Position numbers and translations under genes: made by a program. From assembly GCF_000247695.1 (NCBI RefSeq), contig NW_004624734.1:9569078-9633077 (forward strand): a DNA stretch of 64,000 bases, written 5' to 3'. Numbering within the stretch: position 1 is the stretch's first letter; each line of letters opens with the position of its first letter. Positions 46,392 through 56,825 of the stretch are shown piece by piece. Origin of the DNA: Heterocephalus glaber. Its lineage: Eukaryota > Chordata > Mammalia > Rodentia > Bathyergidae. Below the pieces are notes generated by a model. That model was given only the letters and a program-made list of their open reading frames with translations. It made no database searches and was not told the DNA's origin.

Positions 46392-46958
46392 GGTGCCTAG
46401 AAGACTTAAGATGGAATTCGTCGGGTACGCAGATGTCCCCGGGACTTCATAGTAATCCTGTGCACTACCCCACACAGGGCTCGTAAACGTGCCGAGGTGC
46501 AGAAGCCCGAGGAAAGGGCAGCCACGTCCGTTAAAGGTCCACATCCAGGGTGCAGGTGCAGGACGCCGCGCCCCGCGGCGACCCCCGGCCGTCACGCCCT
46601 GGGACAGGCAGCACTCTCCCGGCTGCCACCGGCGGCGCTGACCGCCGGCCGCCCCTCACCGCTCTCCGCGGCGGAGCCCGCGTTGTCCGCCGACGGCCCC
46701 GGAGCCAGGCCGGCACTTAACAGGCGCGGGAGGGCGGGCGGCTCGCTCGCCGAAGTGGAGGCCGGGCCGCCTCGTCCCTGCAGTGTTCTCCGGGGCCAGG
46801 AGTGACTCGGCGGTCAGAGTCGCAAGCGAAGCACAGGTGCACCTCGCGGATCGCGGAAAGCACTACGCGCAGCTGGGTGCCGCGACCTCGGTCGCACCAC
46901 AATCCCCAGTTGCGAACCCCGGGCGCACCAGGGAGGACGCGCTGAGGGCGGGGCCTCG

Positions 46959-46966
46959 TGACGTCA
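46959..46966. promoter_or_regulatory. CRE palindrome TGACGTCA
   Basis: Perfect CREB/ATF site in the CpG island, ~110 bp upstream of the proposed exon 1 donor. Confidence 0.75.
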
Positions 46967-46996
46967 CGAGGGCGGGCCTGGGGACCGGGGCGTACG

Positions 46997-47016
46997 CTTC
47001 CGGCCCGAGCCGGAAG
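46997..47016. promoter_or_regulatory. Inverted ETS-site pair
   Basis: CTTCCGG and CCGGAAG, 6 bases apart, the common arrangement of divergent housekeeping promoters. Confidence 0.7.
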
Positions 47017-47070
47017 CCCCTGCTGCAGCGGCATCCGGGACGGCGGGCGGGCGGGCCACTCGGACAGGAA

Positions 47071-48213
47071 GGTGAGACCTGGGACCCGCTCAGCTTTGCA
47101 GGCGGTGTCGTCAGGCTGTCCCCGTCGACTGCCGGGCTTGCTCTGCTGCAGGACGCCGAGGCCAAGGCCTGGCGCAGTCTGCACAGCCCTGGTCGCGCCT
47201 GGCACGCGGACGCTGCGGCTCGGCAGGGGGCGGGGCCGCTGCCCGGGAGGCCCCAGAGCCTTCTGGCGAGCCGGGTGACCCAGACGGCTCCGGCAGTGGC
47301 GACAGGCGCCGGGCCGCCGCGTGACCGTCCCAAGTCACGCTGTACTTAATCACAGTTAGCTTGTGCTCCAGCCTGGCGGTGCTCATGTCTCTCCGAGCCG
47401 GGTGACCCAGGGGATTTCTTTTATGGTGGCTTGCTTTGAAATGCCAAAGGCACCCGATTACTCAGAACTGAGTGACTCTTTAACGCTTGCCGTGGGAACA
47501 GGAAGATTTTCGGGACCACTGTAAGTGTTTAAGAGTTGCTGTCTTGGGGCCTCCGACGTTGGTTTAACTAGTAGAACCCAGTATTCATGTCTGAAGCAAT
47601 ACTGTTAAGGCAGAAAGCTGTCTTAAGTGAAATGTCCTATAGGATATTTTAATTTCGGTTTCTGAAGGGAAGATGTACTGGACTTATTTAAGCATAAGGT
47701 ACATTATAATGTAATGATTCGTTTTGTGGGGTTCACATGAGAAGCAGAACTCAATATACTGAAACGTTTTGTACTTGCTCATAACTTACATAAAACAACC
47801 ACCTGTAAGTTGTTGGCATTTAAGGCAAATGTAATTTAATCATTTTAAATCTTGAATGTGTTAGTGGGATATTTTAGAACTCTTGGAACTAAACCAAGTA
47901 CATTTGGTTTTCTTTTTTTTGTTGTTACCGGGGATGGAACTCGGGACCTTGCGCTTTTGAGGCAGGTGCCGAAACCACTGAACTAAATCCCAGGCCCTGT
48001 TTCTTTTTTAAAGACAGGGTCTCGCTAAGTAGTGCAGGCTGGCTTTGAACTTACTTTGTAACCCAGGCTAGCCTGGAACTCGCAGAGCTCCTTCTGCCTC
48101 AGCTTCCCAGAGTGTTGGGATTACAGACGTGTGCCCCCTGCAAACCAAGTACATTTGGAAGAGTTGCCACAATAGCATTACTAGACCCTAACTGTATTAC
48201 CTTTTTATTTAAG
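47071..48213 (+). other. LYSET: LYSET intron 1 (proposed)
   Basis: From donor GTGAGA (47071) to acceptor TTTTTATTTAAG (ends 48213). It holds an older B1 (48005-48140) whose target duplication AAACCAAGTACATTTGG is at 47891 and 48141, and a younger ID (47914-47998) that landed beside the B1 tail. Confidence 0.7.
47914..48140 (-). repeat. ID nested at the tail of a B1 SINE
   Basis: ID 47914-47998 (TTACCGGGGATGGAACTCGG). B1 48005-48140 (GACAGGGTCTCGCTAAGTAG). Confidence 0.92.
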
Positions 48214-48222
48214 GCACAGAGC

Positions 48223-48315
48223 ATGGAGAATGATGAACTTCCGCCAGCGGATGGGATGGATTGGAGTGGGATTGTATCTATTAGCAAGTGCAGCAGCATT
48301 CTACTATGTTTTTGA
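48223..48315 (+). other. Overlapping upstream ORF at the LYSET start
   Basis: ATG at 48223 has A at -3 and G at +4 (strong Kozak context) and opens 30 codons (MENDELPPADGMDWSG...) in another frame, overlapping the LYSET start by 86 bases. By scanning rules it would reduce LYSET initiation unless leaky. Coding status is inference. Confidence 0.5.
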
Positions 48316-48625
48316 AATCAATGAGACTTACAACAGGCTGGCTTTGGAACACATCCAGCAGCACCCAGAGGAGCCTGGTGAGGGGACCACATGGACACAC
48401 TCCTTGAAAGTTCGGTTATTCTCTCTGCCTTTTTGGTTGTGGACGATTATTTTTCTAATACCTTATTTACAAATGTTTTTGTTTCTTTATTCTTGTACAA
48501 GAGCTGATCCCAAAACGGTGGGCTACTGTATCATCCCCATATGCTTGGCAGTTATTTGTAATCGCCACCAAGCATTTGTGAAGGCTTCTAATCAGATCAG
48601 CAGACTGCAGTTGATTGACACATAA
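48230..48625 (+). CDS. LYSET: Lysosomal enzyme trafficking factor LYSET (TMEM251)
   Basis: A 131-codon frame nearly identical to mammalian LYSET/TMEM251 (short form; human also has a longer N-terminal isoform). The product is a small Golgi membrane protein needed to retain and activate GlcNAc-1-phosphotransferase, so lysosomal enzymes receive their mannose-6-phosphate tag. Visible are a first membrane helix at about residues 9-28 (GVGLYLLASAAAFYYVF), a hydrophilic loop with TWTHS, a second helix at about 67-88 (FWLWTIIFLIPYLQMFLFLY) and a hydrophobic C-terminal part (GYCIIPICLAVICN). The end ISRLQLIDT is fully conserved. The coding part is in one exon, with acceptor at 48213/48214. A tandem ATG ATG opens the frame. 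A separate out-of-frame ATG lies 7 bases upstream. The partner MOAP1 across the promoter is dead. Confidence in identity is very high. Confidence 0.98.
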   Translation: MMNFRQRMGWIGVGLYLLASAAAFYYVFEINETYNRLALEHIQQHPEEPGEGTTWTHSLKVRLFSLPFWLWTIIFLIPYLQMFLFLYSCTRADPKTVGYCIIPICLAVICNRHQAFVKASNQISRLQLIDT

Positions 48626-49679
48626 ATCAGTCACTGGTTTTCCTTATGATTATAAAACTGCCAGAACTATATGGAGTGAGATCACACAACTGCAGTTTCT
48701 TCACAGATCTCAGGAAGTTGTGGTAGGGCTGAGGCTTTTTAAGAAATGGCTAGGGAACTATCTTTATTTGACTAAGGACTTTTAAGGTAAAGCCTGAGAT
48801 ACAGTACTACAGAATCGTGTTGATGACTTCAGATTTTGGAAGTAAAATTGTGTCTTGTTACTTGCATTGTTTAGAAACTTGAGTAAGTACCTGAACTCAT
48901 ATTTCTATTCTACTGTGCAACATAGTGATCAGAAGTTTTTCCTTTGGGGAAAAAGTGAATATGAACATTTCCATTGTGTTAAGTGTAAAAAGGTGCAAAC
49001 ATGGTCATAAAGTTTAAATTTTATACAATTACTTGACTGGCTCTAAAATCTTTCAAACTAAAAGACCAGTTCATCCTGTCATAGCTAAGTCGAATGTTTA
49101 TGTTTGCTTGCTTTCAGGTTATGAGGAGTTGGTATAAATTATTGAGGTGATTACTGTGTTTATTTCCTGGTGCTGGGGTTTGAACCTAGGGCCCTGCATA
49201 TGCCAAGCACATTACCACTGAGCTACACCCCTAGCCATGATGGCTGTCTGATAAGCAGAATTTGTTCTTTCTCTGGGTGATGGCTAGATTAATCATTATT
49301 AATGTTGCCAGTTATAAAAAGCTATGTGGGCAGAAACTAAATGTTTGAAAGTCTAAAAATAACTTATACACAGAAAATGGGAACAAGATGGTCAGTGAAA
49401 ATGTCACAGGTAATTTAGTCCAGTCCTTCACAGCATGCCATCCTCCTAAAAGCCACCATCATGTCATCATCCTGATTTTCTTTTCCGGCCCAAGGTCAGG
49501 TCTTCAGGCAATTGCATGAAGATGTGAACCTTGTACTTCCTCCTTTGCATTTATAATACTGTGTCGTACCAATACAAATAGCTAAAAAAATGGAAATAGT
49601 TTTTTTTCTTTTCTGAGATCAGGATATATTTTTATACAGTTATGTTAATACTGGGCAATATTTTAAAATACATTAAAAT
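48626..49679 (+). other. LYSET 3' UTR and flank
   Basis: AT-rich, single-copy-looking, with an old ID at 49165-49237 (minus). I see no canonical AATAAA close to the stop; the polyadenylation site cannot be fixed by eye. Confidence 0.5.
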
Positions 49680-49915
49680 TTTTTTTTTTTTTTTCCGGAA
49701 CTGGGGATCAAATTCAGGACCTTATACTTGCCAGGCAGGCGCTATCACCACTGAGGTAAATCTCCAGCCCCTTAAAATACATTTTAAGTAATGGTGACAA
49801 CATTTTTTGGTGCTTAACTCTGTTCAGCCTACTTTTTTTTGGTACCAGGGATCGAACTCAGGACCTTGCGCTTGTGAGGCAGACGGCGGAACCACTGAGC
49901 AAAATCCCTGGCCCT
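49680..49915 (-). repeat. Two ID SINEs
   Basis: 49680-49770 (CCGGAACTGGGGATCAAATT). 49836-49915 with CTGTTCAGCCTAYTTT as target duplication. Confidence 0.95.
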
Positions 49916-49919
49916 GTTC

Positions 49920-50110
49920 AGCCTATTTTAAGAGCCTTATATGAATTCTTGTACTGCAGTAGCCCTGACATGGCAATTATTACCCAGATTTTATAGATGA
50001 CTGAGGAAGCAATTAACCTGTCAAAGGTCACACAGCTAAGTAAGAGAGTCAGGGTTATAACAGGCATTCTGATGCTTGTGTTCCTTACCATGTACTATAG
50101 TGCTTTTCAC
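49920..50110 (-). repeat. MIR SINE
   Basis: GATTTTATAGATGACTGAGG and CAAAGGTCACACAGCTAAGT are the MIR core in reverse. Confidence 0.75.
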
Positions 50111-50504
50111 AGATGACAAGTGTTTAAGCACTGGGTACTGTCTTCCCTAGTCATGCCAAAGAGTGGAAATGGCAATATTAGAAAAATTTCCCTCAGTTTG
50201 ACAGCTTCTGGAAACCTGAAAGTTAGCAACCTCACTTTGTTACATTTGACCAGAAAGGAAGGCTAAGCATTCCACAACAGACTTTTATGAAAAGATAAAA
50301 CGGCTACCTTTGTAATTCAAAAACAGAACCTCCCTTATCACAGTGATAGTTCTAGTTACTGAATCTTCTAATATAGTACACTCAGTTTTCCAAATAAGCA
50401 GCAGTTTGAAATGCCTGTTTCTGTAAGGGTCAGACAACCAAAACCACTTGCATTGTTTGAGTACTCAGTAGGCACACCACTGGCATTGTTTTTTGAGTGT
50501 TTGG

Positions 50505-50583
50505 TGTTTTCGGTACCACGAATCAACTCAGGACCTTGAGCTTGCAAGGCAGGCGCGGTGCCACTGAGCTACATCCCTGGCCC
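50505..50583 (-). repeat. ID SINE
   Basis: TTCGGTACCACGAATCAACT to ACATCCCTGGCC. Confidence 0.93.
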
Positions 50584-50753
50584 CTTGAGTGTTGTTTTTT
50601 GCTTCACTGTAGTCCTATAAACAGGTACTGTATTATACTGGTACTACTGCCATTTTACAGAAGAGGAATTCTGAAGCAAATGGGAATTAAGCTGTCCTCC
50701 ATGGTCACAGAAGTTTTGACATTTTATTATGTATCTTCTCAAAAAAAGATAAA

Positions 50754-50855
50754 TTTTCTGGGTGTGGTAGTGTTCCAAAGGCTGAGGCATGAGGATCACC
50801 AGGAATTCGAGGCCAGCCTGAACTACATAGTGAGACCTTATCTAAAAAAAAAATT
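50754..50855 (+). repeat. B1 SINE, short
   Basis: TTCTGGGTGTGGTAGTG ... GAGACCTTATCT plus A-run. Confidence 0.8.
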
Positions 50856-50859
50856 TAAA

Positions 50860-51635
50860 AAAGGATAAATTAAGGAAAGTCATGGAGTACTTTCCTGTTT
50901 TATTAGTCTTGCAGCAGTGGTAGTTTGGAAATGCTTTAAGGAAATCATTTCAGTCACTTTTTGTCTTATGAGTGCTGGATGTACTACAAAGTTTGTGAAT
51001 TTGCCACTTGTAATTTTTCAGTGAAGTAGACTGATCTCTTTTATACTTGTAATTCTTGAATTTTGAGATTTGGTAAGTAAATGTTTAGTCCATCTCTGAT
51101 GATCATATTGCCCTGTTCACAGAACTATTATGAAGGACTAATGTATTTATAAATATAATTACAATTTTCAGGTTACAGAGTTAATCTGCTTTTTGATTAC
51201 TTAGGAATTATTTATCCAAGATGTGGATATGCCTCATTTTTTATGGCGTTTAGTAGCTCAAAGCATTCTTTTGGTAGGGTAAAAAAGGTAAGATAACTGA
51301 GGAAGAGTGAAATCGATAGATAAGAAACAGTATAATAGCAGATTATTTCATATTCACATTGCAGCATGAAAAGCAGTGAATACAAGATTATGCAGTGAGA
51401 TGAATGGCAAATATGTAAGTGCTTCAGGGATTTTAGGGAAGGGACAAGCATTCTAGGATCCATAATTTATAAGTATTTGCTTTCCTATGTGAGAAAAATA
51501 GGGCTGTCTCCCACTGTGACTTAAGTCATTTTACTTCCAACTACACTGGAAATAATCCTGTTGTTTTTCACTGAAACATGTCAGATACTTTTTTTTCTGG
51601 TTTTAAAGTAAAAATGTGATTTCCTAAAGTTTTTG
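50860..51635. other. AT-rich intergenic stretch
   Basis: No gene or named repeat. Confidence 0.4.
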
Positions 51636-51958
51636 TTTATTCTGGTACTGGGGATCAAACTCAGGACCTTGCCCTTGCAAGGCAGGCATGGCACCACTGA
51701 GCTAAATCCCCAGCCCATGGTTTCCTAAAGTTTAGAAACTTGATTCTATTTCAAAACCTTTACAATGAACAAAAAGCTTTTCTTTAGGGAAATGGAAATA
51801 TGAGAGAAAGTACTCACATGAGAGTAACATCCATAAAATAGTCAAATCAGTGTATTTGTTCATCAGTAATACTTTTTTTTTTTTTGGTACTGGGGATCGA
51901 ACTCGGGTCCTTCTGCTTTCGAGGCAGGTGGGGGAACCACTGAGCTAAATCCCCAGCC
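51636..51958 (-). repeat. Two ID SINEs
   Basis: 51636-51716, flanked by TTTCCTAAAGTTT on both sides. 51874-51958 (GGTACTGGGGATCGAACTCG). Confidence 0.95.
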
Positions 51959-51993
51959 CAGTAATAAGACTTTTTAAATTAAGATTATCTAGT

Positions 51994-52516
51994 TGTCTTA
52001 GTTACCTTCTTGTTACTGGGACAAAATACTCAACACTCACTATTTATTTATTTATACCGGGGATCAAACTCAGGACCTTGTGCTTGCGAGGCAGGCAGTG
52101 GCACCACTGAGCTAAATCCCCAGCCCTACTCAAAAAGAAGTACATTTTGTCTGACATTTTCACTCCATGTTCAAGGAAGAAAGGGCCCCAGCAGAGGAAA
52201 CCTGCTCACATCATGGAGGCCAGGAAGCAGAGAGCAAGGGGGTAGCCCAGAAGGGAGATACACCCTTTAGGTCACACCACCAGTGACCTGAGTCTTCCAA
52301 GCAGACCTCACCTTCTCTTTTTTTTTGGTACCGGGGTTCAAACTCGGGACCTTATTCTTTTGAGGCAGGTGGTGGAACCAGAGTTAAATCCCTGGCCCCC
52401 AGACCTCACCTAACCCCAAATCAGCTAGATTACCTCCATGACCCAGTCACCTTCCAAAAGCCCCACTTATGTGTGCATGAGGCCTTTGGGGGACACTTTT
52501 GATCCAAACCATAACA
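51994..52516 (-). mobile_element. MaLR-type solo LTR with two ID insertions
   Basis: Minus strand starts TGTTATGGTTTGGATCAAAA (52516) and ends AAGGTAACTAAGACA (51994). Flanks CTAGT and CCAGT agree at 4 of 5 bases. Minus ID copies at 52048-52126 and 52317-52400 (target duplication CAGACCTCACC) lie inside. Confidence 0.85.
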
Positions 52517-52575
52517 CCAGTGCTGATTTCCTCGATGGAATGCTGGATTTAACATTCTCCATCTGTAAAACAACA

Positions 52576-52665
52576 GGGCCGGGGATTCATCTCAGTGGCA
52601 CTGTGCCTACCTTGTAAGTGCAAGGTCCTGAGTTCAGTACCGGGGGTGGGGCAGAAAAAAAACCA
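52576..52665 (+). repeat. ID SINE
   Basis: GGGCCGGGGATTCATCTCAG to CAGTACCGGG. Confidence 0.9.
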
Positions 52666-52714
52666 AAACAGTAGACACAGGATCTTACCGTAATGCTGTG
52701 TGGCTCTTTTTTAA

Positions 52715-53185
52715 CCTCTGGTTATGAAAACTGAACCCAGGGCCTTCTTATTGAGCTACATCCCCAGTCCTTTTAAAATTCTGATAGTTTTGATAAGTTG
52801 CCTAGGCTGGGCTCAAACTTGACCTTCCTGTCTCAGCCTCTCAAGAGTGTTAGGATTTTAAGTGTGCACCAACTTACCCAACCACATGGCTCATTTTTGC
52901 ATGAAACATGTCCTATCAGTTTATACATTCTCCAACATACAGAGTTCCATATAATTTTGGCCCATGATTGGGAATCATCATGCGTTATTAGTATTTGTTT
53001 TGGTCAAAGGCAGTTGAGTGGATCTTTTTTTTTTTTTTCTGGTACTGGGGATCGAACTCGGGATCTTGTGCTTGCCAGGCAGGCACAGTACCACTGAGCT
53101 ACATTCCACATCTTTGTTTTCTGCAGTGCTAGGAATTGAATCCAGGTCATCCTGAGGGCTACCACTGAGCTATACCTCCAGCCCC
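52715..53185 (-). repeat. B1-dID, young ID, old ID
   Basis: B1-dID 52715-52885, young ID 53025-53106 (GGTACTGGGGATCGAACTCG), old ID 53115-53185 (GGAATTGAATCCAGGTCATC). Confidence 0.88.
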
Positions 53186-53189
53186 ATTG

Positions 53190-53869
53190 CATGGGTCTTG
53201 AATTATGGCTGTACATTAGGATTACCCAAGGAAGTAAAAACCAAGCAAAACTCCTCATTCAAACAATACTAAAAAAAATCCCTTCCCAGCCTATTATATC
53301 AGTCTTTAGGGGTGGGCCCTAGCCAGTAGGGTTTTAAAGGCCTTCTGAATGATTCTATGAAGGTTGAGTCAGTTTTTCTGTAATGTTTACTGAGAATTCA
53401 GCTGTTGGTCATGAGAGTTGTGCTTTGGAACAGCTTTATCGAGGTTTGCACACCAGAGCCATTCTGACTGCAGATCTTTAGGGCTGTTTTCTGATTCCAG
53501 TCCTCTCCAGTTTGTCCATACCTTCCTAATCAAGCTTTTACCTCCCTCCTACAACAACTGCTGTCCTGTTACACTAAACTAGTGGTCAAATCTTGGTTCT
53601 CAAATCGTTAGCAGTTTTTGACACTTTGTGTTCTCGGAGACTTTCTCCAGTTGACTTCTGGACCAGCACCGTTCAGCAGAACTCCAGTGATGGTGGAAAT
53701 GTTCTTTACCTGTGCCAGCGGAATGGGCAGGGCTCCTGAAATGTGGCCACTGTGACTGAGGAACTGAACTGAAAATTTTAGTGAGTAGCTCCATGTGGTA
53801 AGCAGCTGCTATGACCCAACCCACCCAGGTCCAGATCCTGTTGTGGTGTGCCTTCCTCACTGCTGCTTG
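53190..53869. other. Intergenic, nothing recognised
   Basis: No gene; small ORFs only. Confidence 0.4.
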
Positions 53870-53958
53870 TCTTTTTTTTTTTTTTTGTACCGGGGATCGA
53901 ACTCGGGTCCTTGTGCTTGCGAGGTAGGCGACGGAACCACTGGGCTAAATCCCCAGCC
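53870..53958 (-). repeat. ID SINE with target duplication
   Basis: CTGCTGCTTGTCTTTT and CTGCTGCTTCTGTCTT flank it. Confidence 0.95.
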
Positions 53959-54267
53959 CTGCTGCTTCTGTCTTGATGATGCTTCCTCCTTGGAGGTCTG
54001 CTTAACCTCTAATGCCCCAGTTACCTTTTCTGTAATTCTTTGGTGATATTATCCAGGCTCAAGGCTTTACACACTTAAATTTACAGCACTACCTTAGATT
54101 CTCTCCTGAGCTCCAGACTTGAACATCCAACTGCATTATTAAAAGTTCTTAACAGGCACGTGGAATTTAATCTGTCTAGAACCAAGCTGCTAAAGTCCAC
54201 TCACAAAACTGCTCCTCAAGTCCCCTGTAAGTTTGTTATCAACTCAGTGCAGAGGTTGGAAGATTTT

Positions 54268-54458
54268 ATTTTTTGATACCGGGAATTGAACTCGGGTCCT
54301 TGTGCTTGCTCAGCAGGCAGCGAAACCACTGAGCTAAATCCCTGGCCCAAAGACAATTCTTTTTTTTTTTTTCAATCCTTTTTTTTGTGCCAGGGATCAA
54401 ACTCGGGACCTTGCTCTTGCGCAGCAGGCACTGGAACCACTGAGCTAAATCCCCGGCC
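54268..54458 (-). repeat. Two ID SINEs, one insertion site
   Basis: 54268-54347 and 54362-54458. TTGGAAGATTTTA stands outside the pair (54257, 54462), so the second arrived within or beside the first. Confidence 0.92.
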
Positions 54459-54638
54459 CTTTGGAAGATTTTAAAGGAAGTGTTATCCCTCTCAAAAATC
54501 CTAAATTTCCCTTCTCATAATACAAGCTGGATTTCTTAACATAGCAAAAACCTAAGTCAGTGTCCCAGCCCACCCTGTATCTTTACTTCATTTTCTACTA
54601 CTCCTTCCACTCCCGACTCCACTTCAGCCACACTGATC

Positions 54639-54822
54639 TTTTTTTTTTTAAACTGGAGATGGAACTCTGGACCTTGCACTTGTGAGGCTGGCAGTGGAAC
54701 CACTGAGCTAAATCCCTGGCCCAACACTGGTCTTGATGATTTTTTTTTTTTTTGGTATGGGGGATCGAACTCAGGACCTTGAACTTCTGAGGCAGGCGGG
54801 GCACCACTGAGCTAAATCTCGT
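54639..54822 (-). repeat. Two ID SINEs
   Basis: 54639-54722 (flanks ACACTGATCTT / ACACTGGTCTT). 54738-54822 (flanks TGATGATTTTT / TGATGATTCTT). Confidence 0.95.
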
Positions 54823-54824
54823 CT

Positions 54825-55900
54825 GTTGATGATTCTTAAATGGACCAGAAAACTCTGACTCAGCACCTCAGCATGCAGCCTGTCTTCTGCTTTGTTGCTC
54901 CGGCCTGCCCTGCCCCACTACCTTCTTCAAACCTTTGCTCAAATGTCACCTTACTGAGGCTCTGATTACCCTATTTAAATTTTAGCATCCTTTGTCTGTT
55001 CACTGGTATGAGCTCTGTGCCTAGAACAGTGCTTTGTACATAGTTGGAACTCAACATTTATTTATTTGATGCACACTTCTCTTAGTGCAAAACAGTCGAG
55101 TTCATTCTGCGAACAAAGGTTAAAAGTTAATATTTACTATTAGGTGCATAGCATAATCTGTCACATTTTCTAGTGTAGTTATTAGGATTTTTCAGGTTTC
55201 AACATGTGATATATTCTATTCAAGGTCAAGAATTTTAAAAGTCTATTTTTGCCAGTAGGCCTTATGCTGTTAAGTTGTCTTGGAATCTTCCTTACCAATG
55301 CAGAGGAAAACCTGCACATTCAAAGAAGGTTTTAAGTGGTGTTAGAGCCCTTAAGAAATTGTTACACAACTCTGAAGATTACTCAGGTACTGAAGACAAT
55401 ACTTTGGATCCATAAAACATTCAGACTACTTCTAACCCCACCAGAATTTTTGGCATCAGAGTAAATTTCTATTTAAAACTTCCTCCACTGGCCTACTGGT
55501 ATCCCAGTGTGAGCTGCTACTCTTTAAAAGATTTAAACAGAAGTTTATTTCTAGCATTCACCATTTCCTGGGCCATGTCTTTAAATAGAGCAATTCTGAT
55601 CTCAAAAGTCACCTAAGAACTGGAATAGTTAATACAACATTGTGAAATTCATTTTATACTTTGGAAATAATGCACTCTGGTTGTAGTGCAATTTTTTAAA
55701 GGTTAAGGCTAGGCACATTGGGTCCAGTTCTGCTAACCTCTGGAAGTTGCATTTTACTTCTGACAAAGCATTTTGATGGGAAATGCAGATTTTTTTGTTT
55801 GTTTGCTTTTAAAGTCTGAATGAATTGTATTTTGTCTGGAATTACATATATAACAGTGTATTAAACTGTTAAAATGGCTGATCTGCCCCTATTAAATTTA
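54825..55900. other. Intergenic, nothing recognised
   Basis: About 1 kb without gene or recognisable young repeat; perhaps old L1/MIR debris. Confidence 0.35.
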
Positions 55901-55910
55901 AAGCATGACT

Positions 55911-56067
55911 TTTTTTTTTCTAGTACTGAGGTTCGAACCCAAGATCTTGTGCTTGCAAAACAGGCACGGGCCCTTAAAGCATGACTTTTTTTTGGTACTG
56001 GGGATCGAACTCAGGACCTTGTGCCTGCAAAGCAGGCAGTGGCACCACTGAGCTAAATCCCTGGCCC
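55911..56067 (-). repeat. Two ID SINEs in one target site
   Basis: ID fragment 55911-55973 and ID 55985-56067. AAGCATGACT occurs three times (55901, 55977, 56068), before, between and after. Confidence 0.95.
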
Positions 56068-56194
56068 AAGCATGACTTTTTAAATTGAAAAGTTGTTTGA
56101 AGATTTCACAATTTTTTCTGTATTTGTATAGAAAAACTTTTTTTAAAGCAAAGAGAACAAAAGGGTGTACAATGAAAAACCTCCTTTTCGTCCC

Positions 56195-56386
56195 TGATTC
56201 TTACCAGGCTGAGGCAGGAGGATCACAAGTTAGAGGACAGCTTGGACAATTTAGCACTACCTTGTCTCAAAATAAACAAAGGGCTAGGGATGTAGCTCAG
56301 TGCAAAGGCCACATTAAAAAACATAAGGGGCTGGGGGTGTAGTTCTGTAGCTCAGTGGTGCCACTCCTGCCTGCCCCCCCCCAAAC
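56195..56386 (+). repeat. B1-dID and ID fragment
   Basis: B1-dID lacking its 5' end (56195-56325). ID piece GGGGCTGGGGGTGTAGTTCT (56326-56386). Confidence 0.8.
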
Positions 56387-56534
56387 AATTTCACTGAGAA
56401 ATATTTGTATCTTTAATAGGGTAAATATACAAACTAGATAAAAGTACTACATAACCAAGAGTCACAGACATCTCCCAACTTTTTTTCTCATTTGGAAGAA
56501 ATCATACACCTTATTTCCTTAAAAATACAGGTCT

Positions 56535-56825
56535 CTTAAGTAGAAGGATCACAGCTGGAGGCCAGCATGGGCAACTTAGCAAGACTCTGTCTCAAGATAC
56601 AATAAAAAGGGCTGGGGATGTAGTTCAGTGGTAAAGCACTTGCCTAGCATGCACAAGGCCCTGCATCCAATCCCTAGATATGCATGAGGGCCTGAGTTCT
56701 GAGTTTAATCCCTAGTGCAACGATAAAACAAAAAGAGCAAAAAGGATTCCTGAAGGAAATGTTAAAATTCAGACCTGCCTCGCAAGCACAAGGTCCAGAG
56801 TTCAATCCCCGGTACCAAAAAAAAA
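56535..56825 (+). repeat. B1-dID and 5'-truncated ID
   Basis: 56535-56735 dimer with ancestral ID half (GGTAAAGCACTTGCCTAGCA). 56774-56825 is only the 3' part of a young ID, with TTCAGACCT on both sides. Confidence 0.85.

Larger units (their letters stand above)
45350..46397 (-). pseudogene. MOAP1: MOAP1 pseudogene at the expected locus
   Basis: Modulator of apoptosis 1 (PNMA4) is a single-coding-exon, retrotransposon-Gag-derived gene of about 351 codons. It binds BAX and RASSF1A and lies head to head with LYSET in human. Homology here runs minus strand from a probable splice acceptor (CTTCTAG at 46398-46404) leftward: [75 protein letters not shown]. The usual start codon position reads AAG (46389-46391). 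Frame breaks occur near 46285 and 46070 and beyond 45870. In-frame stops include 45876-45878 and 45631-45633. Segments of the central Gag-like domain are missing, and a stretch at 46224-46281 is an 18-bp triplication. ORFs of 145 and 75 codons are surviving pieces. No intact product can be made. Not a processed copy: it sits at the native site. Confidence 0.93.
46420..47400. promoter_or_regulatory. CpG-island bidirectional promoter, MOAP1/LYSET
   Basis: Very GC- and CpG-rich. It holds a full cAMP-response element TGACGTCA at 46959-46966 and an inverted pair of ETS-type sites, CTTCCGG (46997-47003) and CCGGAAG (47010-47016). A GT donor (GGAAG|GTGAGA, 47070/47071) marks the likely end of LYSET exon 1. 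ORFs of up to 188 codons here overlap on both strands and are GC artefacts. Confidence 0.85.

Noticed and set aside
46158..46595. 145-codon ORF as a functional N-terminally extended MOAP1
   Set aside because: It reads through the probable splice acceptor and loses the MOAP1 frame after about 35 codons.
46717..47349. Overlapping ORFs of 188, 162, 156 and 106 codons
   Set aside because: They sit in a CpG island, occupy both strands, cross the likely LYSET exon 1 donor and resemble no protein; GC content suppresses stops.
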